Assembly: GCA_013298745.1 (NCBI GenBank)
Contig: JAAFIT010000044.1
Span: forward strand, 1-10,883
DNA length: 10,883 nt
Source: Sphingomonadales bacterium
GTDB lineage: Bacteria; Pseudomonadota; Alphaproteobacteria; Sphingomonadales; Sphingomonadaceae
Direction of reading: 5' to 3'
In this document: positions 1-5,843 of the stretch, piece after piece
How the letters are laid out: the number at the start of each line of letters is the position of its first letter
Position numbering within the stretch: position 1 is the stretch's first letter
Translations under genes and position numbers: made by a program
The notes under the pieces: generated by a model
Databases searched by the model: none
Told to the model about the DNA's origin: nothing
What the model saw: only the letters and a program-made list of their open reading frames with translations

Positions 1-1461
1 TGTCGCAAACACGCCGGCGTCAAAGTTGCGGTTGACCCCAGGGATGCCGGCGACATTGGGTGTGGTCACGCGGTTATGAAATACCGAAAGCGAGTCATGC
101 GTGTAGCGCAACCCGACGATACCGCGCAGGCGATCGGTAAAGTTGAGCGTACCTTGACCAAACAGCGCGAAGTTTTCGAACGTCGAGCCGAACCGTGCGG
201 TACCCGAGAACAGTGATGTCGCCGGCGCACCGGTGGTGCCGCAGGTTACCAGGGCGACTGGCGTTGGCGCCGGGTTGCAGCTGATGACGTCACGGGTGAA
301 GGTCCGCTCGGTATAGGCGTTCGAATAGAAGGCGCCGACAACATAGCTGAAGAACTGGTCTGCAGCAGACGCCAAGCGAACTTCCTGGCTGAACGTGTGA
401 CCCTTTTGCGGGCCATTGTCGTGCAACTGCGGGATCCCTGCCACCGGGGCCCCGATCCAGTCCCCATCACGGATTTCGGTGTTGCGATAGTCGCGATAGG
501 CGGTGATCGAGGTCAGCGTCATCGACCCAAGTTCGGCATCGAGCTGTCCCGAGAAGCCCCAGCTGGTTTCCTTGGTTTGCGTCACCAAATTCTGACGGAT
601 CGTGCGGGTTTCGTCGCCCTTCAGATCAATACCAGCCAATGCCAAGGCGCCAACACCGGTCGGCGTCGTGCCGATCACTTCGGCGCAGCAGTCATCATCC
701 GCCTTGCGATAATCGCCGATCACGGTCAGCTTGACCGTATCGCTAAGGTCAGCTTCCAGAATCCCGCGAATGCCATAGCGCTTGTAGCCGTTGACCCGGC
801 TCTTCACCAGATTGCCGTCGTTGAAGAGATTGCCGTCATAATTGCCGTAGAAGCCGGTGACGCGGGTGCGAAGCGTGTCGCTGATCGGCAAATCGACGCC
901 GCCGCGCACGCGATATTCGGTGCCGGCACCGAAATAGATACCACCTTCGGCAAAGCCGCCCAGCGTATCACCCGGGCGCTTCGACACGATGTTGACGACA
1001 CCGGCAGACGAGTTCTTGCCGAACAGCGTGCCCTGTGGGCCGCGCAGCACTTCGATGCGTTCGATATCGACGAGGTCCGAGAAGGCTTCACCAGCGCGAG
1101 ACAGGACGACACCATCGAGAACGGTTGAAACCGAGGGCTCGCCGGCGATCGAGAAAGTCGCCGTGCCGACACCGCGGATGTACAGCGACTGGTTGATCGT
1201 CGTGCCAGACTTGCGGAAGTTGAGGCTGGGAACCAGATACTGAGCACCTTCCAGGCTGAGCGCACCCTGACGGGCCAGCGCATCGCCGGAGATCACAGAA
1301 ACGGCCAACGGGACATCCTGCAGGCGCTCCGACCGCTTCTGCGCGGTCACGATGATTTCCAGGCTTTCCTCGCCAGCATTGGCGGATGTGGCGGTTTGCG
1401 CCATCACCGATGTCGCCATCAATGCGATTGTCGCGGTCCCGGCTAGTGTCAAAGCACGCAT
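1..1461 (-). CDS. TonB-dependent outer-membrane receptor (N-terminal 487 residues; 3' end beyond the window)
   Basis: The product is an outer-membrane gated channel that imports a ligand using TonB/ExbBD energy. The reading frame is open from ATG 1461 to base 1, giving 487 residues of an expected 700-800, so the end of the barrel is missing. Residues 1-21 form a Sec signal peptide (MRALTLAG start, hydrophobic core, cleavage likely after VMA). A TonB-box-like EIIVTAQKR lies at 35-43. The plug domain spans about 47-165, with LQDVPLAVSV, YIRGVG near 94-99, VLDGVV near 114-119 and IERIEVLRGPQGTLFGKN at 133-150. The rest looks like beta-barrel strands, with Cys-containing loops (a DDCCAEV motif and a CN..TCG pair). 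An AGGGG-type ribosome site supports this start. The sugar-oxidoreductase gene lies 143 bp upstream on the same strand, so co-expression is plausible. The family is certain; the ligand is unknown, and a sugar or sugar sulfonate is inferred only from the neighbours. Confidence 0.93.
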   Translation of the reverse strand, partial: MRALTLAGTATIALMATSVMAQTATSANAGEESLEIIVTAQKRSERLQDVPLAVSVISGDALARQGALSLEGAQYLVPSLNFRKSGTTINQSLYIRGVGTATFSIAGEPSVSTVLDGVVLSRAGEAFSDLVDIERIEVLRGPQGTLFGKNSSAGVVNIVSKRPGDTLGGFAEGGIYFGAGTEYRVRGGVDLPISDTLRTRVTGFYGNYDGNLFNDGNLVKSRVNGYKRYGIRGILEADLSDTVKLTVIGDYRKADDDCCAEVIGTTPTGVGALALAGIDLKGDETRTIRQNLVTQTKETSWGFSGQLDAELGSMTLTSITAYRDYRNTEIRDGDWIGAPVAGIPQLHDNGPQKGHTFSQEVRLASAADQFFSYVVGAFYSNAYTERTFTRDVISCNPAPTPVALVTCGTTGAPATSLFSGTARFGSTFENFALFGQGTLNFTDRLRGIVGLRYTHDSLSVFHNRVTTPNVAGIPGVNRNFDAGVFAT

Positions 1462-1469
1462 CTGTTCGT

Positions 1470-1477
1470 CCCCTTTT
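1470..1477 (-). promoter_or_regulatory. Ribosome binding site of the TonB-dependent receptor
   Basis: Read on the minus strand this is AAAAGGGG followed by GAACGA-like bases. The G run ends 8 bases before the ATG at 1461-1459. It is a strong purine-rich site at normal spacing and fixes the receptor start at 1461, directly before the signal peptide. Confidence 0.7.
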
Positions 1478-1492
1478 CAGCTCAGGCCATTC

Positions 1493-1510
1493 GCGGCCAA
1501 GTTTGGCGCC
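1493..1510. promoter_or_regulatory. Short palindrome upstream of the TonB receptor (possible operator)
   Basis: GCCAA (1496-1500), GT, TTGGC (1503-1507) is a perfect 5+2+5 inverted repeat lying about 35 bp upstream of the receptor ATG. That is where a regulator could sit next to a promoter. No convincing -35/-10 pair could be assigned around it. A 12-bp palindrome can occur by chance in GC-rich DNA, so this is only a candidate site. Confidence 0.25.
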
Positions 1511-1540
1511 GCTCTAACCGATTTACGGCTCCAGAACAGT

Positions 1541-1559
1541 GCTCTGCGTGCTGCAGAGC
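1541..1559. repeat. Perfect 7-bp inverted repeat between the sugar oxidoreductase and the TonB receptor
   Basis: GCTCTGC, 5-base spacer GTGCT, GCAGAGC. It lies 45 bp past the stop of the Gfo/Idh/MocA gene and 79 bp before the receptor ATG. On the minus strand it is not followed by a T run, so it is a poor intrinsic terminator. It could be an mRNA hairpin that separates expression of the two genes, or a DNA-binding site for a regulator. The rest of the 143-bp gap shows no further gene. Confidence 0.4.
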
Positions 1560-1604
1560 GCCAATTTGCTTAGCTTTTGTGACGATTTGGCACCAACTGT
1601 GGCG

Positions 1605-2690
1605 TCAAAGCCCCAGTTCAGCCATGGAGACCACGCGATGCTCGCGCGCGCTGATCTCGGCGGCGGCGCCCATTGCCACGGCACGCAAACCATCGTCGGC
1701 CGTCACAATGATCGGCCCATCGCCGCGCACCGCTGCCGCAAAATGCTGGTGCTGGTAAAAGGTCGAGCCATGGTGCTGGCCAGCAGCCAATGCCGCAGCA
1801 TCAGTGTGGACGGTTTCGCGGGTTGCGCGCTTGGGATTCATGAAGCCAACGCGCCGGCTGTGGACCAGCTCGCCGGCCGGAATGAAACAATCCAACCGAG
1901 CCGTGTCCCCGGTCGCCGTGATCTCCTCCTGTTGCTCGGCACCATCGGCGAACATGCACAGGTCGAGCATGGCACGAACGCCATTTGCGAAATCAACGGT
2001 GGTGAAGCTGTTGTCGATGATATCGGGCTTCTTGCCGTCGTAACGCTCGTCCTGGTGATTGACGTCCATGGCACCCGAACAGAACACCCGCACCGGCTCG
2101 GCCCCGACGATGAGCCGCATCAGATCGAAGAAATGACAGCATTTTTCGACCATGGTGCCGCCAGTATTCACCGAGAAGCGGTTCCAGTCCCCGACCTTGA
2201 CGAGGAAAGGGAAGCGATGCTCGCGGATCGCCAGCATCTGCAAGCGGCCAATCCGGCCATCATGGATCTGTCGGACATATTCGGTGACCGGCGGCATGAA
2301 GCGATATTCCATCGCCGTCCAGAAAATCGGCGTGTAGGATTTGACCGCCTCGGCGACGGCGCGCGCATCTGCGACCGTTGTCGCCAGCGGCTTTTCGCAG
2401 AGGATATGGAGATTGGCCGCCATCAATGGCTGCAACACATCGGCATGGGTAAAATTGGGTGAAGCCACCACGACCGCATCGCACAGGCCCGACGCGGCCA
2501 GCGCCGCTGCATCGGCAAAGCGCGCCACGTCATGCCCAACCGCAGCCGCGGCGCGATCGAGCGACGACGCAACAGGATCAGCCAGCGCCGTCACCACAGC
2601 GCCAGGCGTCAGTGCGAGGTTGGCGATATGCTCGATAGCCATCATACCGGAGCCGACGATGCCATAGCGGATGGTTTGAGGACTTTTCAT
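1605..2690 (-). CDS. Gfo/Idh/MocA-family NAD(P)-dependent sugar oxidoreductase
   Basis: This is a 361-residue cytosolic enzyme of the glucose-fructose oxidoreductase / inositol dehydrogenase / MocA family. An N-terminal Rossmann fold binds NAD(P) through GIVGSGMM (10-17). The family motif CEKPL is at 98-102, and EYRFMP at 128-133 begins the substrate domain. The catalytic segment GGTMVEKCCHFFDL (177-190) supplies His186 and Asp189; Glu182 stands where many members have Asp. ATG 2690 was chosen over the in-frame ATGs at 2720 and 2762 because GGAG lies 9 bases upstream and the glycine motif then falls near residue 10, as usual. The gene points away from the aldo/keto reductase and towards the TonB receptor. 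Family members oxidise sugars or polyols, and some (GH109, and the NAD-dependent sulfoquinovosidases) use transient oxidation to cleave glycosides. The substrate is unknown. The family is certain. Confidence 0.92.
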   Translation of the reverse strand: MKSPQTIRYGIVGSGMMAIEHIANLALTPGAVVTALADPVASSLDRAAAAVGHDVARFADAAALAASGLCDAVVVASPNFTHADVLQPLMAANLHILCEKPLATTVADARAVAEAVKSYTPIFWTAMEYRFMPPVTEYVRQIHDGRIGRLQMLAIREHRFPFLVKVGDWNRFSVNTGGTMVEKCCHFFDLMRLIVGAEPVRVFCSGAMDVNHQDERYDGKKPDIIDNSFTTVDFANGVRAMLDLCMFADGAEQQEEITATGDTARLDCFIPAGELVHSRRVGFMNPKRATRETVHTDAAALAAGQHHGSTFYQHQHFAAAVRGDGPIIVTADDGLRAVAMGAAAEISAREHRVVSMAELGL

Positions 2691-2718
2691 TCGGACGCGC
2701 TCCGGGCATTGAGAGGAC
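2691..2718. promoter_or_regulatory. 28-bp divergent gap carrying both start regions
   Basis: Only 28 bp separate the ATG of the leftward oxidoreductase (2690) from that of the rightward aldo/keto reductase (2719). On the minus strand GGAG (2703-2700) sits 9 bases before the left ATG. On the plus strand GAGAGG (2711-2716) sits only 2 bases before the right ATG; an in-frame TGA at 2710-2712 rules out an earlier start. Promoters must therefore overlap coding sequence. An AT-rich patch at 2723-2729 reads TATAAT on the plus strand and TTATAT on the minus strand. The latter could be the -10 of the leftward transcript, but no good -35 was found. Confidence 0.4.
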
Positions 2719-3654
2719 ATGGATATAATCGCCCTTTCTCCCGAACGCCGTGCTCTCGGCAAGTCTCAACTGCATGTCTCGCCGATGGCATGGGGGATGT
2801 GGCGCTTTTCCGGCGACGATGTGACCGCAGCGCGGCAGCGAGTCGAGGCGGCGCTTGCGGCCGGAATCAACTTTTTCGATACTGCCGACATCTATGGTCC
2901 CGACAATGACGAGCCGTTTGGCGCGTCGGAACTGCTGCTCGGCAAGGTCTTTGCCGAAAGCCCAGGACTTCGCGAGCGGATCGTGCTGGCGTCGAAGGGC
3001 GGCATCCGAATGGGTGTGCCGTATGATTCGTCACCCGCCTATCTACGCGAAGCTGTCGAAGCCTCGCTGACACGCCTTGGCGTTGACCGAATCGACCTGT
3101 GGCAGATCCACCGCCCCGACATGCTGGCGCACCCGGCCGATGTTGCAGCAACGCTCGATGCGCTAGTTAACGAAGGCAAGATCGGTGCCATTGGTGTTTC
3201 CAACCACACGCCGGCACAAACCAGCGCGCTGGCCAAGCATCTGAAGTCCGGTGTCGTCACCACCCAGCCGGAATTTTCACCGCTCGCCACCGCTCCATTG
3301 TTCGACGGAACCCTCGATCGCGCCATGAAGCATGGCCTTGGCGTTCTGGCCTGGTCACCGCTTGGTCAAGGCCGGCTTGGTGATGGCGATCCCCGCCCCG
3401 GGCGCAAGAAGGACGAGGACGCCCGCGTGGTTGCCGTCAAGGCAGCACTGGCCGCACAGGGCGCCAACTATGGCGTCGGCATCGCCGCTGCCGCCTATGC
3501 CTGGATCATGGCGCACCCGGCCGGCATCATCCCGATCGTGGGTACGCAGAATCCCGGACGGATTGGCGAGAGCGCCGATGCCTATAAGGTCAAATGGACC
3601 CGCGCCGAATGGTATGCGGTGCTGGTCGCATCGCTTGGGGAGAATCTGCCGTGA
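2719..3654 (+). CDS. Aldo/keto reductase, YdhF-like (predicted aldehyde reductase partner of the monooxygenase)
   Basis: This is a 311-residue single-domain TIM-barrel oxidoreductase that reduces aldehydes or ketones with NADPH. The catalytic tetrad is visible: Asp54 and Tyr59 in FFDTADIYG, Lys93 in ASKGG and His131 in IHRPD. The cofactor-binding C-terminal half has VSNHTPAQ (160-167), AWSPLGQGRL (211-220) and IIPIVGTQNPGRI (270-282). Length, the GMWRF start of the barrel and the C-terminal WYAVLVASLG segment resemble the E. coli YdhF subgroup, to which SmoB (6-oxoglucose reductase of sulfoquinovose catabolism) also appears related. The start at 2719 is forced by an upstream in-frame stop. 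The stop overlaps the GTG of the following SsuD-like monooxygenase, which suggests coupled translation and a shared task: reducing the aldehyde left by desulfonation. The fold and chemistry are sure; the substrate is inferred. Confidence 0.92.
   Translation: MDIIALSPERRALGKSQLHVSPMAWGMWRFSGDDVTAARQRVEAALAAGINFFDTADIYGPDNDEPFGASELLLGKVFAESPGLRERIVLASKGGIRMGVPYDSSPAYLREAVEASLTRLGVDRIDLWQIHRPDMLAHPADVAATLDALVNEGKIGAIGVSNHTPAQTSALAKHLKSGVVTTQPEFSPLATAPLFDGTLDRAMKHGLGVLAWSPLGQGRLGDGDPRPGRKKDEDARVVAVKAALAAQGANYGVGIAAAAYAWIMAHPAGIIPIVGTQNPGRIGESADAYKVKWTRAEWYAVLVASLGENLP
3637..3643 (+). promoter_or_regulatory. Ribosome binding site deciding the GTG start of the SsuD-like gene
   Basis: GGGGAGA ends 7 bases before GTG 3651, inside the last codons of the aldo/keto reductase. 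It supports the overlapping GTGA junction over the in-frame ATG at 3594, which would add 19 residues unrelated to the family. Confidence 0.75.
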
Positions 3655-4712
3655 AGTCCTGTGAAGTCAGCTGGTTTTCGGCGCTGTGTGACGATGACTA
3701 TGAATTTCTGGGCCAACCCGACCCCAAGCTGAAATCGAGCTTCGAACATTGCCGTGACATCGTGCTCGCGGCCGAAACGGGTGGTTTCGACAATATCCTG
3801 CTGCCCTCGGGCTATGCGCTCGGCATTGATTCGACCGCCTTTGCTGCTGCGATTGCCGTCCTGACCAAGCGCATCAAGCTGTTGCTCGCGGTCCGCGTCG
3901 GCGAAGCCTGGCCGCCGCAACTGGCGCGCCAGATCGCCACGCTCGACCGGATCGCCAATGGCCGTCTGAACATCAACATCATCTCGTCGGACATTCCCGG
4001 CGAAGTGATGGCGAGCGCACCGCGCTATGGCCGCACCGTCGAGGTGATGGAAATTCTGAAGACCATCCTCAATGGCAAGCCGCTCGATCACCAGGGCGAG
4101 CATTACAAGCTCAAGCTCGATCCGCCCGGCGCCACCACGCTCAGCGGCAAATGCCCGCCGCTGTATTTCGGCGGCCTCAGCCCCGATGCGCGTGATGCGG
4201 CCGCCCGCGCTGCCGATGTCTATCTGATGTGGCCCGACACGATGCCCGCCGTGCAGGCCATCGTCGACGACATGACCGCCCGCGCCGCAAGCTATGGCCG
4301 CACGCTCAAGTTCGGCTATCGCGTGCATGTCGTCGTCCGCGACACCGAAGCCGAAGCGCGCGCCTATGCCGATCGCCTGCTGTCGAAGCTCGATGCCGCG
4401 ACCGGCGACGCCATCCGTGCCAAATCGCTGGATTCGCAAAGCGTCGGCGTGTTGCGCCAGGCCGAATTGCGCGAATCGGCCGGCAACGAAGGCTATGTCG
4501 AAGACAATCTGTGGACCGGCATTGGCCGCGCTCGCTCAGGCTGCGGCGCGGCCATCGTCGGCGATCCGGACCAGGTACTCGCCAAGCTGCACGCTTATCA
4601 GGCGATGGGCATCGATGCCTTCATCCTGTCGGGCTATCCCCACGCCACCGAATGCGATCTGTTCGCGCGGCATGTGCTGCCGCGGCTCAACCACGGCCCG
4701 CTTGCCATCTGA
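3651..4712 (+). CDS. SsuD-like FMNH2-dependent sulfonate monooxygenase (luciferase-like family)
   Basis: This is a 353-residue TIM-barrel flavin monooxygenase. Relatives use FMNH2 and O2 to convert an organosulfonate to an aldehyde plus sulfite, with FMNH2 supplied by a separate reductase. Compared from memory with E. coli SsuD, it keeps the active-site residues: Arg224 and His226 in YRVHVVVRD (SsuD Arg226, His228), Arg295 in RARSGCG (SsuD Arg297) and Tyr329 in LSGYPH (SsuD Tyr331). Other shared stretches are ARQIATLDRIANGR (92-105) and PPLYFGG (169-175). SsuD Cys54 is not conserved; the matching position is in GYALG. GTG 3651 overlaps the stop of the upstream aldo/keto reductase by 4 bp. The C-terminus is shorter than in SsuD, ending soon after the barrel. 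No flavin reductase gene is visible nearby. The family is firm; a sugar sulfonate substrate such as sulfoquinovose is inferred. Confidence 0.88.
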   Translation: MKSCEVSWFSALCDDDYEFLGQPDPKLKSSFEHCRDIVLAAETGGFDNILLPSGYALGIDSTAFAAAIAVLTKRIKLLLAVRVGEAWPPQLARQIATLDRIANGRLNINIISSDIPGEVMASAPRYGRTVEVMEILKTILNGKPLDHQGEHYKLKLDPPGATTLSGKCPPLYFGGLSPDARDAAARAADVYLMWPDTMPAVQAIVDDMTARAASYGRTLKFGYRVHVVVRDTEAEARAYADRLLSKLDAATGDAIRAKSLDSQSVGVLRQAELRESAGNEGYVEDNLWTGIGRARSGCGAAIVGDPDQVLAKLHAYQAMGIDAFILSGYPHATECDLFARHVLPRLNHGPLAI

Positions 4713-4764
4713 AGCAATGTTTCTGCGATGAATCGAGGCGAGGGCTACTGACTCGGGCCCGGTA

Positions 4765-4806
4765 AAGCTGTTACGCTCGTAATGCGACGCGCGCTACTGA
4801 CAGCTT
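4765..4806. repeat. Spaced inverted repeat AAGCTGT / ACAGCTT
   Basis: Two perfect 7-bp arms (4765-4771 and 4800-4806) flank 28 bases just upstream of the ribosome site of the histidine kinase. They could pair in the leader RNA as the base of an imperfect stem, or mark two half-sites for a dimeric regulator. The arms are short, so chance is not excluded. Confidence 0.35.
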
Positions 4807-4810
4807 CACC

Positions 4811-4814
4811 GGAG
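4811..4814 (+). promoter_or_regulatory. Ribosome binding site of the histidine kinase
   Basis: GGAG with 7 bases to ATG 4822. This is optimal spacing and supports the chosen start. Confidence 0.7.
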
Positions 4815-4821
4815 TCTTACC

Positions 4822-5796
4822 ATGCGTCGACTGGCTATCGACTTCGAAGCCTTGTTCCAATCCATGCCAACACCTTTCATGGTGCTCGACAGGGATTTGC
4901 GGTTCATTGCCATGAATAACGCCTATCTGGCGATGACGGCACGAACGCGGGACGATCTAATTGGCGTCTTCGTGTTTGACGCCTTTCCCGAAAGCGGTGA
5001 GCGGCAGGAAGCAACAAGACGCCCCTTCCAGCTGGCGCTCGCCGGCCAGGAGAATACCGTCAAACGCAACGTCTTCGCCATCGAACGACCCGGCATCGGT
5101 CGTCAGGATGTTTATTGGGATGTCCACCACACCCCGGTTCAGGACATCGACGGCGCGGTCGTCGGCGTGCTGCAATATGCCCTTGATGTGTCAGCCGAAA
5201 TCGAGGCCGAGCGAATGCGCGATGTCATCTCGCAGGAATATGATCACCGCGTCCGCAACATGATGGCGAAGATCTCGGCGATCGCCCGGCAGACCGCGCG
5301 CTACAATGCCGAAACCAGCGAGTTCCTCAGCGAATTCGAGCGCCGAATCGGCGCCATGGCGCGCACCCATGAATTGCTGATCAACGGAGGCCGGGAGCAA
5401 TTGGAGCTGCGCGCCCTCGTCGATAGCGAACTCGAAGCCTATGCCGACAAGGGCCAGACGCTGGTGACAGGCGAGAACGTCATCCTTTCAAGCCGCGTCG
5501 GCCAGGCCGTTGGCATGGCGCTGCACGAACTGGCGATCAACGCCGCGAAATATGGCGCGCTGAGCCAGACCCAGGGCCGACTAAAGGTTCACTGGGAACC
5601 GGACAGCGATCACGGAGTCACCCTTTACTGGCATGAAACGGGCGTGCCAGTCTCGGCTTCGAAGTCGGTTTCGGGCTTTGGCACGACAATCATCGATCGC
5701 GTCCTGCCGCTTGAAACTGGGGGCAATGTGACCCGAAGCTTCACCAGTGCTGGCCTGGTCTGCACGATCAACATTCCCGATCCGCTCAAAGGCTGA
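4822..5796 (+). CDS. PAS-domain HWE-family sensor histidine kinase (soluble, orphan)
   Basis: This is a 324-residue signalling kinase that autophosphorylates on His and passes the phosphate to a response regulator not found here. Residues 8-125 form a PAS sensor domain (PTPFMVLDRDLRFIAMNNAYL at 16-36, then a strand-rich end near VVGVLQYALDVS). The H box QEYDHRVRNMMAKI (138-151) places the phosphorylated His at 142. The ATP-binding domain has the N box ALHELAINAAKYG (233-245), the W-x-E signature in LYWHETG (Trp270, Glu272) and a glycine-containing GFGTTIIDR (285-293). These are the His, Trp and Glu hallmarks of the HWE family, common in alphaproteobacteria, where members feed light or general-stress pathways. 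There are no transmembrane segments, so it probably senses a cytosolic or bound signal. There is no LOV-type Cys motif. It lies between two metabolic blocks; whether it controls either is unknown. Confidence 0.9.
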   Translation: MRRLAIDFEALFQSMPTPFMVLDRDLRFIAMNNAYLAMTARTRDDLIGVFVFDAFPESGERQEATRRPFQLALAGQENTVKRNVFAIERPGIGRQDVYWDVHHTPVQDIDGAVVGVLQYALDVSAEIEAERMRDVISQEYDHRVRNMMAKISAIARQTARYNAETSEFLSEFERRIGAMARTHELLINGGREQLELRALVDSELEAYADKGQTLVTGENVILSSRVGQAVGMALHELAINAAKYGALSQTQGRLKVHWEPDSDHGVTLYWHETGVPVSASKSVSGFGTTIIDRVLPLETGGNVTRSFTSAGLVCTINIPDPLKG

Positions 5797-5812
5797 GGCG
5801 CTGCGTTCCGAC

Positions 5813-5840
5813 GGGCGGCGGGATACCGCCCACCGCCCTT
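5813..5840. terminator. GC-rich hairpin between convergent genes (probable bidirectional terminator)
   Basis: GGGCGG (5813-5818) pairs with CCGCCC (5833-5838). After one mismatch, GGG (5820-5822) pairs with CCC (5829-5831), leaving a 6-base loop. An alternative fold is GGCGG-GATA-CCGCC (5817-5830). It fills most of the 47-bp gap between the kinase stop (5796) and the mcr stop (5844). The plus-strand downstream flank TTGTCT is only weakly T-rich and the minus-strand flank has no T run, so termination efficiency is uncertain. Confidence 0.55.
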
Positions 5841-5843
5841 GTC

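Larger units (their letters stand above)
4713..4821 (+). promoter_or_regulatory. 109-bp leader of the histidine kinase gene, with an inverted repeat
   Basis: This is non-coding sequence between the monooxygenase stop and the kinase ATG. It holds CGGGCCCG near 4754-4761 (a gapless palindrome) and AAGCTGT (4765-4771) repeated inverted as ACAGCTT (4800-4806) across 28 bp. No clear terminator with a T run follows the monooxygenase. No GGAAC-type EcfG promoter or sigma-70 hexamer pair was recognised. Confidence 0.35.

Noticed and set aside
1539..2462. 307-codon open frame on the plus strand opposite the Gfo/Idh/MocA gene
   Set aside because: The minus-strand product has complete family motifs. 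The plus-strand frame has none and is a shadow.
2691..2762. Upstream in-frame ATGs (2720, 2762) as starts of the Gfo/Idh/MocA gene
   Set aside because: They would add 10 or 24 residues before the Rossmann fold and overlap the divergent gene. ATG 2690 has GGAG at 9 bases and normal family spacing.
3594..3650. ATG 3594 as the start of the SsuD-like gene
   Set aside because: It adds 19 residues with no family resemblance inside the aldo/keto reductase. GTG 3651 has a strong GGGGAGA and starts right at the first barrel strand.
3582..4439. 285-codon minus-strand frame opposite the SsuD-like gene
   Set aside because: Gly/Arg/Ala-rich translation without domains. The plus strand carries conserved monooxygenase active-site residues and a ribosome site.
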